Assembly: GCA_020633515.1 (NCBI GenBank)
Contig: JACKDM010000009.1
Location: 1-64,000, forward strand
Length of the DNA: 64,000 bases
Direction: 5' to 3'
From: Myxococcales bacterium
Lineage (GTDB): Bacteria; Myxococcota; Bradymonadia; UBA7976; UBA1532
This document shows, one piece after another, positions 1 through 8,074 of the stretch (position 1 is its first letter; the number at the start of each line of letters is the position of its first letter). Below the pieces are notes generated by a model. The model was not told where the DNA came from. It did no database searches and saw only the letters and a program-made list of their open reading frames with translations. A program made the position numbers and the translations under genes.

Positions 1-327
1 GCGATCGACCCCCGCGTCGCTCGCCGCGTCGATCAACCGCTCGGTGCCCCGCACCCCGACCTCGTAGAAGTGATCCCAGCTCCCATAGCTGCCCACGACC
101 GCCGCCGCGTGAACGACCGTGTCGACCCCCTGACACGCCGCCCGCAGGCTCGCGTCGTCGGTCAGGTCGCCGAAGTACAGCTCGACCCCCGCCGCCTCGA
201 GGTGGCCGATCTCGCTGGTGCGCCGGACCAACGCCCGCACATGGGCGCCGCGGCCGAGGAGCGCGTCGATGACGTGGCTCCCGATGAAGCCCGACGCGCC
301 AGTGACGAGGATCCGTCTGTCCTCCAT
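1..327 (-). CDS. NAD-dependent epimerase/dehydratase, C-terminus outside the window
   Basis: Reading leftward from an ATG at 327, the first 109 residues form the start of an extended short-chain dehydrogenase. Residues 6-14 give ILVTGASGF, the GxxGxxG dinucleotide-binding loop of NAD(P)-dependent sugar epimerases and related enzymes. Further on come the FGDLTD and VVHAAAVVG segments that follow the second and fourth strands of this Rossmann fold. A GGGAGG ribosome binding site lies just upstream of the ATG. The catalytic YxxxK and the substrate-binding half lie beyond the window edge, so the substrate cannot be named; sugar nucleotide epimerase and dihydroflavonol-reductase-like enzymes are both possible. 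The upstream neighbour on the other strand is divergent. Family assignment is secure, function open. Confidence 0.88.
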   Translation of the reverse strand, partial: MEDRRILVTGASGFIGSHVIDALLGRGAHVRALVRRTSEIGHLEAAGVELYFGDLTDDASLRAACQGVDTVVHAAAVVGSYGSWDHFYEVGVRGTERLIDAASDAGVDR

Positions 328-432
328 CTGACCTCCCAGTTTGCAGCGAAGCCTGACGAGGACGCATGACCGCCGCAATGCGTTTCCCGCCGGATGTTCC
401 ATCGATGCACCGCCGCCGCCTATCATGCGCCG

Positions 433-744
433 ATGCGACCGCCGCTCCTCATCGCTGCCGCCACCATGATGGCGTGTGCGCCCGAGATCGTCACCCCTCT
501 TCTCGTCTCCGACGGCGAGATCGTGCCCTCGCGTGACCGCGGCCCCCCGCTCGACGAGACCGTGCCCCCACCCGTCACCGGGGGGGACGCGGGGGTCGAA
601 GCCGGCCCCGACGCCGCCGACCCCGACGCCGCCGCCCCTGACGCCGCCGACACCGCCCCCGCCCCCGACGCCGCCGATGCCGGTGACACCGGCCCCGACG
701 TCGGCGACGCCGCGCGCGACGTGACCCGGGACATCTCGCAGTGA
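433..744 (+). CDS. Small putative lipoprotein with Ala/Asp/Pro-rich body
   Basis: This 103-residue protein begins with a short positively charged and hydrophobic segment ending in ATMMAC, a plausible lipobox with the lipidated Cys near residue 15. The rest is low-complexity: repeated Asp-Ala-Ala, Pro-Asp-Ala and Asp-Thr-Ala units with no predicted fold. Such linkers follow the lipidated Cys in several other proteins of this window (41210, 47091), where they precede a real domain; here the chain stops after the linker. It may therefore be a remnant of a larger lipoprotein or a stand-alone surface spacer. I chose the ATG at 433 over an in-frame ATG at 394 because it places the signal peptide at the N-terminus. 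No function can be inferred. Confidence 0.5.
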   Translation: MRPPLLIAAATMMACAPEIVTPLLVSDGEIVPSRDRGPPLDETVPPPVTGGDAGVEAGPDAADPDAAAPDAADTAPAPDAADAGDTGPDVGDAARDVTRDISQ

Positions 745-835
745 TTGGGGACTTGTATCCGGCCGGCGGGTGGTGTTCTGCTCTCACGATACACAACCCA
801 TGGCCGGACCCGCCCGAGGTCGGAGGAACAGGCAG

Positions 836-1531
836 ATGGAGGCCCACCCGAGAATACTGCTCGTCGAAGACGACGCCTACGACGCGCGGCTGACGCGCCG
901 CGCGCTCGAACAGGCCGAGTTCGTCGTCGAGCACGTCGAACGCGGGGACCAGGTCGTCGACGCCGTCCGGCGCATCGGCCCCGACCTGGTGCTGCTCGAC
1001 CTCATGCTGCCGGTCATGACGGGCATCGAAGCCTGCAAGGCGATCCGCACGTTCTCCGACGTGCCGGTCATCATGCTCACCGGCCTCGACGACGACCAGG
1101 ACCAGATCGCCGGCCTCGGCGTCGGCGCCGACGACTATGTCAGCAAGCCCGTCGTCGGCGGCATCCTCGTCGCCCGCATCAAGAGCCTGCTGCGCCGCAG
1201 CAAGCGACAGTCCGCCCCCGAGGGTCAGGTCCTCGAAGCCGGCCCGCTCCGCATCGACGAAGAGCTGCGCGAGGTCCGCATCGGCGACGAGATCGTCGAC
1301 CTCTCCTCCGCCGAGTTCGACCTCCTCCTGCTGTTCAGCAAACACGCCGGCGAGGTCCTCGACCGCGAGTTCCTCTACCCCACCCTGCGCGGCATCCCCT
1401 ACGACGGCCACGACCGCTCGATGGACCTCCGCGTCTCCCGCCTCCGCGCCAAGCTCGGCGACGACGCCGGCCGCCTCCTGCGCTCCGTCCGCGGCCGCGG
1501 CTACGTCTTCACCATCCCCCGCCCCGGCTGA
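836..1531 (+). CDS. OmpR/PhoB-type two-component response regulator
   Basis: The 231-residue protein has a receiver domain (about 5-120) followed by a winged-helix DNA-binding domain (about 135-228). Receiver landmarks are the acidic pair D12-D13, the phospho-acceptor D55 in LLDLMLP, T82 and K104. The C-terminal domain shows the OmpR pattern LSSAEFDLLLLF, then a recognition-helix segment rich in Arg and a terminal GRGYVF hairpin. The start at 836 is preceded by GGAGGAACAG, a good ribosome binding site; an upstream in-frame start at 770 lacks one. No histidine kinase is adjacent, so this is an orphan regulator whose partner must be elsewhere. It should bind DNA as a dimer and regulate promoters when phosphorylated. 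Family call is firm; target genes are unknown. Confidence 0.95.
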   Translation: MEAHPRILLVEDDAYDARLTRRALEQAEFVVEHVERGDQVVDAVRRIGPDLVLLDLMLPVMTGIEACKAIRTFSDVPVIMLTGLDDDQDQIAGLGVGADDYVSKPVVGGILVARIKSLLRRSKRQSAPEGQVLEAGPLRIDEELREVRIGDEIVDLSSAEFDLLLLFSKHAGEVLDREFLYPTLRGIPYDGHDRSMDLRVSRLRAKLGDDAGRLLRSVRGRGYVFTIPRPG

Positions 1532-1845
1532 ACCCCGCTCCCGACCGGCCTTCCGCAGCCCCCGTGAGGCGGCAAAGCCGCCGAACCGATCGCCGAGCGC
1601 AGCGCAGGCGTGCGGCGATAGCCGGACGGGCCGAAGCAAGAAGGAGGGCGCAGCGAACGCAGTGAGCGAGCACCGACGACGCAGCGGAGCGCCCGCCCGC
1701 AGCGGCGCAGCCGCGGAGGGCGCCGAAGCGAGCACGGCACAAATAGAAACGCGGCTGGTGAAGCGCCTTTCACTGATCACGACCGACCCGCTGTGCTATC
1801 AACCCGCCCGCGCGACCCGGCGACGGCCACCCACGGGAGGGAAAC
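1532..1845. other. GC-rich intergenic spacer with short inverted and direct repeats
   Basis: No convincing gene lies here. The first two-thirds is a patchwork of short GCAG/CGAGC-type words that often recur between genes of GC-rich bacteria. It contains a perfect hairpin, GGCGGC-AAA-GCCGCC, at 1568-1582, shortly after the response regulator stop codon; it lacks a following T-run but could act as a terminator. The last 90 bases are more AT-rich and lead into a strong GGGAGG ribosome binding site for the protease gene, so a promoter is expected there, though no canonical -35/-10 pair is clear. Confidence 0.5.
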
Positions 1846-4347
1846 ATGCAGCGCACCGGCTTGACGAGCGCCCTCGCGATGGCGCTCCTGCTTCTCGCGG
1901 GCTGTGACGAGCCCACGCCGACCCATCCCACCATGGGATCCCGACACGACGAGATCGTCGGCGGCCAGCGCGAGCTCGGCCACCCCGCGGTCGGCGCGCT
2001 CACCTTCAGCATCAACGGCCAGTACTTCGGCTCCTTCTGCAGCGCCACCCTCATCGCGCCCGACTGGATCCTCACCGCCGCCCACTGCACCGAGGGCCTC
2101 GCCGAGCAGGGCGTCGCCGTCCGCCCCGAGATCATCTTCTTCTACATCGGCGACGACGCCCGCCCCGTGCGCGGCGACGAGCGCCCGGTCGGCAGCTTCC
2201 ACGTCGCCCGCGCCATCCACCTCCACCCCCGCTACACCGGCCGCGACCTGCTCGGCCTCTACGACATCGCGCTCATCCAGCTCCGCGAGCCCGTCGCCGG
2301 CGTCGAAGCCTACCCGCCCTTCGTCGGCGACCTCGAACCCTACCTCGGCCAGCCCGTCTTCTACGTCGGCTTCGGCGTCAACGACGGCGACCGCCAGACC
2401 GGCGGCGGGATCAAGCGCTCCGTCTCGCTCACCCTCGGCCGCCTCTATGACTCGATGTACGTCTCGACCCACCGCCAGAACGGCGTCTGCTTCGGCGACT
2501 CCGGCGGCCCCGGCCTCATCCGCATCGGCGGCCAATGGCAGGTCGTCGGCGTCAACAGCAGCGTCGCCGGCGAGCCGATCTGTCAGGTCGAGTCCTATCA
2601 GACCCGCGTCGACAGCTATCAGACCTGGATCCGCGCCACGATGGGCGAGGACGCCGACTGCGCCGGCGACCCGGCCCAGGCCTGCGCCTGCCGCGCCGCC
2701 TGCGGCGCCGACGGGATCTGCGACGACCCGAGCTGCGGCGGCGGCTGCATCGAGCTGCTCGAGTGCTTCGACGGCTGCCGCGACGACGCCTGCGCCGGCG
2801 ACTGCATCGCCTCGACCACCCAGGCCGGCCAGCAGCTCTACATCGACCTCACCGAGTGCGTCGCCGCCCGCTGCCCCAACGGCGACTTCGCCTGCGCCGA
2901 GCGCTCCTGCGCCGCCGAGCTGCGCGCCTGCGAGGCCGGCGTCGGCCCGCCGCCCGACGAGGCGCTCACCTGCGAAGGCATGCTGAGCTGCTTCGGCGAG
3001 TGCGGCGACGACCCGGACTGCCCCCTCGCCTGCTTCCAGGCCTCCTCACCCGCCGCGCAGAACGCCTACAACACCCTCGCCGGCTGCGTGCAGGACAACT
3101 GCGAAGGCATCGACGACCAGCAGGCCTTCAACACCTGCATGGCCGCCAACTGTCAGGCCGCGTGGCTCGGCTGCGCCCCCTCCGACGGCTGCCGCGTCAC
3201 CGGCGGCGACTGCGCCGCCGGCACCGCCTGCTTCCCCGGCGCCTGGGGCGGCACCTACTGCGAAGACGCCGGCAACGGCCGCATCGGCGACGCCTGCGAC
3301 CCCAACGCGCTCTCCTGCCGCGACGGCGCCTACTGCGTCGGCAGCGGCGCCCGCGGCGTCTGCACCCAGGTCTGCACCCGCGACGCGCAGTGCCCCACCG
3401 GCGTCTGCGGCCTCATCGACGGGCTCGTCGTGCCCTACGGCCTCTGCCAGAGCGAGCCCGCCTGCGTCGACCGCGACGGCGACACCATCTGCGCCGACGA
3501 AGACTGCGACGACAGCGACGCCGACACCTACCCCGGCGCCGGCGAGGTCTGCGACGACGGCACCGACCAGGACTGCGACGGCGTCGTCGACGAAGGCTGC
3601 GAGCCCCCCTGCACCGACGCCGACGGCGACGGCGTCTGCGCCGAAGCCGACTGCGACGACCGCGACCGCAGCCGCCGCCCCGGCGCCCGCGAGCTCTGCG
3701 GCGACGGCATCGACCAGGACTGCGACGGCCAGCGCGACGAAGGCTGCGAGATGTGCGTCGACGCCGACGGCGACGGCGTCTGCGCCGGCGACGACTGCGA
3801 CGACACCGAAGACGACGTCTTCCCCGAGGCCGCCGAGCTCTGCCGCAACGACCGCGACGAAGACTGCGACGGCCAGATCGACGAAGGCTGCGTCGACTGC
3901 GTCGACGACGACGGCGACGGCTACTGCGCCCGCGTCGACTGCGACGACCGCGACCCCGAGATCGGCGGCCCCGGCCCCCGCGGCTGCGACCCCTGCGCCG
4001 GCGCCGATGACGACGGCGACGGCGTCTGCACCGACGAAGACTGCGACGACCACGACCCCGGCATCGGCGGCGGCGCCTGCGGCGACGGCGGCGTCACCCC
4101 CGGCGACGGCGGCGTCATCCCCGCCGACTTCGGGATCATCGTCGTCGACGGCGGCGTCGACCCCGACGACGGCGTCCCCCCCGAGGACGGCGACGGCGAC
4201 AGCGACGAAGGCGGTGGCGGCGGCGGCGCCCGGCCCTTCGGCTGCGCCTGCGACGCCGGCGGCGGCTCCACCGGCGGCGAGCTCCCCGCCGCGCTCCTCA
4301 TCGGCGCGCTCGGCCTCGCCCGCCGCCGCCGCCGCGCCCGCCGCTGA
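1846..4347 (+). CDS. Trypsin-like serine protease with MopE-type repeats and MYXO-CTERM-like tail
   Basis: An 833-residue exported protein. Residues 1-20 form a signal peptide ending in LLAGC, a lipobox. The S1 (trypsin) domain runs from IVGG at 37-40, the usual zymogen cleavage point, to about 265, with catalytic H80 (TAAHC), D140 (YDIAL) and S219 (GDSGGP). A long Cys-rich region follows (about 270-530). Then come five to six repeats of the MopE metal-binding type (DCDD, GAGEVCDDG, DQDCDG, DEGC) up to about 730, a flexible acidic linker, and a tail GCAC... with a hydrophobic stretch and RRRRRARR, as in MYXO-CTERM sorting signals. It is expected to act on proteins at the cell surface or outside the cell. 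The presence of both a lipobox and a C-terminal sorting signal is odd. Ribosome binding site GGGAGGG precedes the start. Confidence 0.93.
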   Translation: MQRTGLTSALAMALLLLAGCDEPTPTHPTMGSRHDEIVGGQRELGHPAVGALTFSINGQYFGSFCSATLIAPDWILTAAHCTEGLAEQGVAVRPEIIFFYIGDDARPVRGDERPVGSFHVARAIHLHPRYTGRDLLGLYDIALIQLREPVAGVEAYPPFVGDLEPYLGQPVFYVGFGVNDGDRQTGGGIKRSVSLTLGRLYDSMYVSTHRQNGVCFGDSGGPGLIRIGGQWQVVGVNSSVAGEPICQVESYQTRVDSYQTWIRATMGEDADCAGDPAQACACRAACGADGICDDPSCGGGCIELLECFDGCRDDACAGDCIASTTQAGQQLYIDLTECVAARCPNGDFACAERSCAAELRACEAGVGPPPDEALTCEGMLSCFGECGDDPDCPLACFQASSPAAQNAYNTLAGCVQDNCEGIDDQQAFNTCMAANCQAAWLGCAPSDGCRVTGGDCAAGTACFPGAWGGTYCEDAGNGRIGDACDPNALSCRDGAYCVGSGARGVCTQVCTRDAQCPTGVCGLIDGLVVPYGLCQSEPACVDRDGDTICADEDCDDSDADTYPGAGEVCDDGTDQDCDGVVDEGCEPPCTDADGDGVCAEADCDDRDRSRRPGARELCGDGIDQDCDGQRDEGCEMCVDADGDGVCAGDDCDDTEDDVFPEAAELCRNDRDEDCDGQIDEGCVDCVDDDGDGYCARVDCDDRDPEIGGPGPRGCDPCAGADDDGDGVCTDEDCDDHDPGIGGGACGDGGVTPGDGGVIPADFGIIVVDGGVDPDDGVPPEDGDGDSDEGGGGGGARPFGCACDAGGGSTGGELPAALLIGALGLARRRRRARR

Positions 4348-4447
4348 TCATCCGCCGCCGCCCAGCGCCCGCCCGGCGAACCGCGCGGCGAATCGCGCGA
4401 CGCCGCGCACGCATCCGAAGGCGTCGACGCCATGGAGGACCGAGACG

Positions 4448-5833
4448 ATGGAGCGATGGGCCGAGCAGGAGCTCTATGGCTGGGCGCGCCACCCCCGCGT
4501 CACCGCCGAGGTCGCCCGCCCCGAGCGACGCGCCGAGGTCGAGGCCGCGCTCGCCGACCGCGGTGACCGCGCCGTCCTCGCCCACGGCCTCGGCCGCAGC
4601 TACGGCGACGCTGCGCTCCTCGACGGCGGCCGCGTCATCCTCACCCGCCGCCTCGACAAGATGCTCGACTTCGACCCCGCCACCGGCCGCGTCACCGTCG
4701 AGGCCGGCGTCACCATCGAAGACCTCATCGACACCTTCCTCCCCCGCGGCTGGTTCGTGCCCGTCGTGCCCGGCACCCAGCACGTCACCGTCGGCGGCGC
4801 CATCGCCAACGACATCCACGGCAAGAACCACCACAGCGACGGCACCTTCGGCGACCACGTCCGCCGCGTCGAGCTCCTCACCGCCACCGGCGAGATCGTC
4901 ACCTGCGGCCCCGACCACGAAGCCGAGCTCTTCTGGGCCACCATCGGCGGCCTCGGCCTCACCGGCGTCATCCTCACCGCCGAGCTGACCCTCACCCCCG
5001 TCGCCGGCCCCTGGTGCGAGGTCGAGACCGTGCGCCTCGACGGCCTCGACCACTTCTTCGAAGTCTCCGCCAACAGCCACGACTTCAGCCACGTCGTCAC
5101 CTGGCTCGACTCCGTCGCCCGCGGCGACGCCATGGGCCGCGGCATCCTCATGCGCGGCCGCCACGCCCCCATCGGCGTCACCGGCGGCGGCCCCCTCGAC
5201 CGCGTCGTCGACGCGCTCGGCCCGGTGCTCGACGTCCCGTTCGACCTGCCCGACGGCCTGATGAACACCGTCACCATGCGCCTCTTCAACGAGGTCTACT
5301 ACCGCAAGCACCCCGCCGGCCGCCGCGCCCAGGTCGCCCACTACCGCCCGTACTTCTTCCCGCTCGACTTCGTGCGCAACTGGAACCGCGGCTACGGCCC
5401 CCGCGGCATGGTGCAATACCAGCTCGTCGTCCCCCCCGACCCCGCCCACACCGCCGTCCGCGCCGTGCTCCGCCAGGTCTCCGAGAGCGGCATGCCCTCC
5501 TTCCTCACCGTCATGAAGGAGTTCGGCGACCGCGCCCACCCCTGGCTCTCGTTCCCCCGCGCCGGCACCACCATCGCCCTCGACTTCCCCCGCTTCGGCC
5601 CCGCGCTCGACCACCTCTTCGACCGCCTCGACGCCATCGTCGCCGAGGCCGGCGGCCGCATCTACCTCGGCAAGGACAGCCGCATGCCCCGCGCCACCTT
5701 CCGCCGCATGTACCCCGACTGGGAAGGCTGGAAGGCCATCCGCGACAAGTGGGATCCGGGCCACGTCTTCCAATCCGCCCTCGGCCGCCGCCTCGGCCTC
5801 TCCGGCGCCGACCGCCGGGGTCCTTTGCCATGA
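4448..5833 (+). CDS. FAD-linked oxidoreductase, DprE1-like (decaprenylphosphoryl-ribose oxidase family)
   Basis: 461 residues with an N-terminal FAD-binding (PCMH/BBE-type) domain and a C-terminal ALO-like domain. The motifs GLGRSYGD and HVTVGGAIANDIHGKNHH closely match mycobacterial DprE1, which oxidises decaprenylphosphoryl-ribose to the 2-keto intermediate used to make arabinose donors. The position corresponding to Cys387 of the mycobacterial enzyme appears to be Ala (A377, in TIALDFP). The next gene overlaps by four bases and encodes a short-chain reductase, exactly the DprE1-DprE2 arrangement, which supports a coupled epimerisation of a polyprenyl-linked sugar. Ribosome binding site GGAGG lies 10 bases upstream of the ATG. 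The true lipid-sugar substrate in this organism is not known; arabinose or another pentose for envelope glycans is inferred from homology only. Confidence 0.88.
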   Translation: MERWAEQELYGWARHPRVTAEVARPERRAEVEAALADRGDRAVLAHGLGRSYGDAALLDGGRVILTRRLDKMLDFDPATGRVTVEAGVTIEDLIDTFLPRGWFVPVVPGTQHVTVGGAIANDIHGKNHHSDGTFGDHVRRVELLTATGEIVTCGPDHEAELFWATIGGLGLTGVILTAELTLTPVAGPWCEVETVRLDGLDHFFEVSANSHDFSHVVTWLDSVARGDAMGRGILMRGRHAPIGVTGGGPLDRVVDALGPVLDVPFDLPDGLMNTVTMRLFNEVYYRKHPAGRRAQVAHYRPYFFPLDFVRNWNRGYGPRGMVQYQLVVPPDPAHTAVRAVLRQVSESGMPSFLTVMKEFGDRAHPWLSFPRAGTTIALDFPRFGPALDHLFDRLDAIVAEAGGRIYLGKDSRMPRATFRRMYPDWEGWKAIRDKWDPGHVFQSALGRRLGLSGADRRGPLP

Positions 5834-6564
5834 GCGTCCTCATCCTCGGCGGCACCTCCCGCATCGCCCGCGAGCTCGCCGCCCGCCACGCCGAAGCCGG
5901 CCACGCCATCGCCGTCACCGCCCGCGACCCCGACGAAGCCGAGCGCATCGCCGCCGACCTCCGCGTCCGCCACGACGTCCCCGCCGAAGGCTTCGCCTTC
6001 GACGCCCTCGACTTCGCCGGCCACCCCGCCCTCGTCGCCGCCGTCGAGCGCGCGCTCGGCCCCATCGAGGTCGCGCTCGTCGCGTTCGGCGAGATGGGCG
6101 ACCAGGACACCGCCGAGACCGACTTCGCCGCCGCGAAGCGGGTCATCGACATCAACTACACCGGCGCCGCCTCCATCTGCGAAGCCATCGCCCACGCCAT
6201 GGAATCCCGCCGCCGCGGCGCCATCGTCGGCATCTCATCGGTCGCCGGCGACCGCGGCCGCCAGAGCAACTACTTCTATGGCAGCGCCAAAGGCGCCTTC
6301 ACCCTCTACCTCGGCGGCCTGCGCAACCGCCTCCACCCCGCCGGCGTCCGCGTCCTCACCGTGCGCCTCGGCTTCGTCGACACCCGCATGACCTATGGCA
6401 TGAAGACCGGCATCCCCATCGCCGACCCCGAAGCCATCAGCGAAGCCATCGTCGCCGCGCTCGCCCGCGGCGAAGACGACATCTACCTCCCCCGCTTCTG
6501 GGGTGGCATCATGGGTGTCATCCGCGCGATCCCGGAAGGCATCTTCAAGCGGCTCAAGTTGTAG
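5830..6564 (+). CDS. Short-chain dehydrogenase/reductase, DprE2-like partner
   Basis: A 244-residue classical SDR. The nucleotide-binding loop is GGTSRIAR (7-14), followed by the catalytic residues N109, S137, Y150 and K154 (YFYGSAK). It begins with ATG inside the stop codon of the preceding FAD enzyme (ATGA overlap), so the two are almost certainly translated together. In the mycobacterial pair DprE2 reduces the keto-sugar made by DprE1 to complete the inversion of ribose to arabinose; the same division of labour is inferred here. The gene ends 11 bases inside the convergent small gene at 6554-6847. Other substrates cannot be excluded because SDRs are diverse; the neighbour is the strongest evidence for the role. 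Confidence 0.87.
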   Translation: MSVLILGGTSRIARELAARHAEAGHAIAVTARDPDEAERIAADLRVRHDVPAEGFAFDALDFAGHPALVAAVERALGPIEVALVAFGEMGDQDTAETDFAAAKRVIDINYTGAASICEAIAHAMESRRRGAIVGISSVAGDRGRQSNYFYGSAKGAFTLYLGGLRNRLHPAGVRVLTVRLGFVDTRMTYGMKTGIPIADPEAISEAIVAALARGEDDIYLPRFWGGIMGVIRAIPEGIFKRLKL

Positions 6565-6847
6565 CGTCTCCGCCCTCGCCCTCAATGCCATCGAGCAAGG
6601 CACGCAGCCGCCGCACCTCCGCGACGAGGCGTGGCACATCTTCTCGGGCGTGAGCGATGAAGTCATGATCGGCAGGGGTAGCGCCGATCATCTCGATATC
6701 CTGCTCGGCCGTCTGCACGAAGTCACTCCCGCTCGTGTGATCGCGCCCCTCGACCCAGGCGACCCACGGTCCAGCGGTCGCGGCCTCGCACCGCCGCTCG
6801 ATCGCGTCAAGCGCGGCCGAGGTCAATCCCCGCGCGCTCACCGACAC
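6554..6847 (-). CDS. Small hypothetical protein (97 aa), Ea22-like pattern
   Basis: The protein begins MSVSARGLTSAALDAIERRC and contains AATAGPWVAW, then ADHDFIAHAREDVPRLVAEV followed by a Leu/Arg-rich helix. I recognise this layout from small proteins of phage and of many high-GC bacteria that share the words GPW and DFIAHAR; some carry the label Ea22-like, but no function is established. It overlaps both neighbours: its start lies 10 bases inside the end of the upstream lipoprotein gene on the same strand, and its end overlaps the convergent SDR gene by 11 bases. The conserved pattern and the tight overlap with the upstream gene argue that it is real and translated, perhaps by coupling. It has no signal peptide and no membrane segment, so it is likely cytoplasmic. 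Confidence 0.7.
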   Translation of the reverse strand: MSVSARGLTSAALDAIERRCEAATAGPWVAWVEGRDHTSGSDFVQTAEQDIEMIGATPADHDFIAHAREDVPRLVAEVRRLRALLDGIEGEGGDATT

Positions 6848-8007
6848 GTCAACGCCGCGAACGCCGGCGCCGCCTTCTCATCGAGCTTCTGCCCCAGCCG
6901 CCGCGTCGTCGCCTGATCGGCCATCGCCCAGTTCGGCCCGCCCCCGTGCACGATCTCGGGCATCGCGCTGTAGCTGAACACCGGCTTGCCGTTGCGCGCG
7001 TCGACCATCTGGAGCTCGAAGCCCAGGTAGCGCCACAGCATCCCCACCTCTTCGTGGTCCCGGCTCGCGAGCGTCAGCGTCGCGTCGACCACCGGCCCCG
7101 CCTCCGGCAGCGGCTCGCCGTACCGCCCCTCGACGAAGCGACAGCCCCGATCGTCGAGCAGCCGCGCGATCTCGCCCACCACCGCGCGCCGCAGCGCGTC
7201 GCTCGCGTGCCCGCCCACGTCCAACCGGATCACCGTGCCCGCCCGCGCCGCGGTCGTGAGCTGCGCGAGCGCCCGCGTCTCCGGCGCCGGCGTCACGTCG
7301 ACCGGCCGATCGAGCACCGCCATGATCCGCGCCTTGCGATACCGCTCGGCGACGATGTGCGCCGGCGAGAACCGCGTCGAGAGCAGCACCGAGGCGTCGT
7401 TCTCCCCGATCGCCTTCGCGATCGTCGGCCCGAGCCGCTCCAGGGTGCGGGTGTCTTCGCCGATCTCTTCGGCGTAGACATCCGCCGCCTTTGCCTTGAT
7501 GAGCGCCGCCCGCGCGGTGAAGCCATTCTCGATCCGCACCACCCCCACCGTCTCGATCAGCTCGGCGTGGTCGAAGGCGCTCGTCGTCTTGATCTTGATG
7601 CTGGCCTCGCTGTCGCTCCGGCCATCGCCGTACTCGGCCTCGAACGAGCGCGTCTCCGACTCGATGCGGCTCGAGATCTGCTCGCTGACCACCCGGCGAG
7701 CGTTCTGCACCGCCTCGTGCTGCGTCGCCCCGAAGGCATCCCCCCACAAGCTCCCGCCCGGCGGCGGCGGCAGCTCCATCTCGGCGTCGGCCTCGGCGAC
7801 CGGCGGCGGCGGCGGTGGCGGTGGATCGGGCGCCGCCGCCCGCGCCGGGCTCGGCCGCCGCGGCGCATCGCGGTGGGCCGCGTCGGCGCGGTCGCGCAGC
7901 GCGTCGGCTTCGGAGCGGGTGAGGGAATCGGGCACAGGCCCGCAGGCGAGGAGGGCGGCGGCAGCGAGCGCGGTCGCGCCGCGGATCAACGAGGCTGGGA
8001 TCTTCAT
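6838..8007 (-). CDS. Putative outer-membrane lipoprotein, LPP20-like region
   Basis: 389 residues starting with a signal peptide that ends in ALLACG, a lipobox. A Pro-rich linker (about 45-75) is followed by a region with AVQNARRVVSEQISSRIES and a later AALIKAKA helix, which resembles the repeated Ala/Glu-rich helices of LPP20-type lipoproteins that assemble on the outer membrane. The C-terminal part, from about 220, has alternating strands (VIRLDVGG, DATLTLASRD, LGFELQMVDA) like a FlgT- or CsgG-associated lipoprotein domain. I chose the ATG at 8007 because it starts the signal peptide directly; the frame is open further upstream. Downstream it overlaps the small gene at 6554-6847. The lipoprotein call is good, the family assignment is tentative and no function is shown. 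Confidence 0.72.
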   Translation of the reverse strand: MKIPASLIRGATALAAAALLACGPVPDSLTRSEADALRDRADAAHRDAPRRPSPARAAAPDPPPPPPPPVAEADAEMELPPPPGGSLWGDAFGATQHEAVQNARRVVSEQISSRIESETRSFEAEYGDGRSDSEASIKIKTTSAFDHAELIETVGVVRIENGFTARAALIKAKAADVYAEEIGEDTRTLERLGPTIAKAIGENDASVLLSTRFSPAHIVAERYRKARIMAVLDRPVDVTPAPETRALAQLTTAARAGTVIRLDVGGHASDALRRAVVGEIARLLDDRGCRFVEGRYGEPLPEAGPVVDATLTLASRDHEEVGMLWRYLGFELQMVDARNGKPVFSYSAMPEIVHGGGPNWAMADQATTRRLGQKLDEKAAPAFAALTCR

Positions 8008-8074
8008 GGTCGCTCGCGACGGGGCAGTCGGGTCGAAATTCTGCCGCAAGGGCGCCTCGAATGAAACCGTCCGC

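Noticed and set aside
1580..1745. Structured RNA or riboswitch in the spacer
   Set aside because: Only short, overlapping GC-rich inverted repeats occur; no known aptamer core is visible.
575..1780. A 401-residue minus-strand frame over the response regulator
   Set aside because: Its composition is that of an antisense shadow and the plus-strand regulator has clear catalytic residues and a ribosome binding site.
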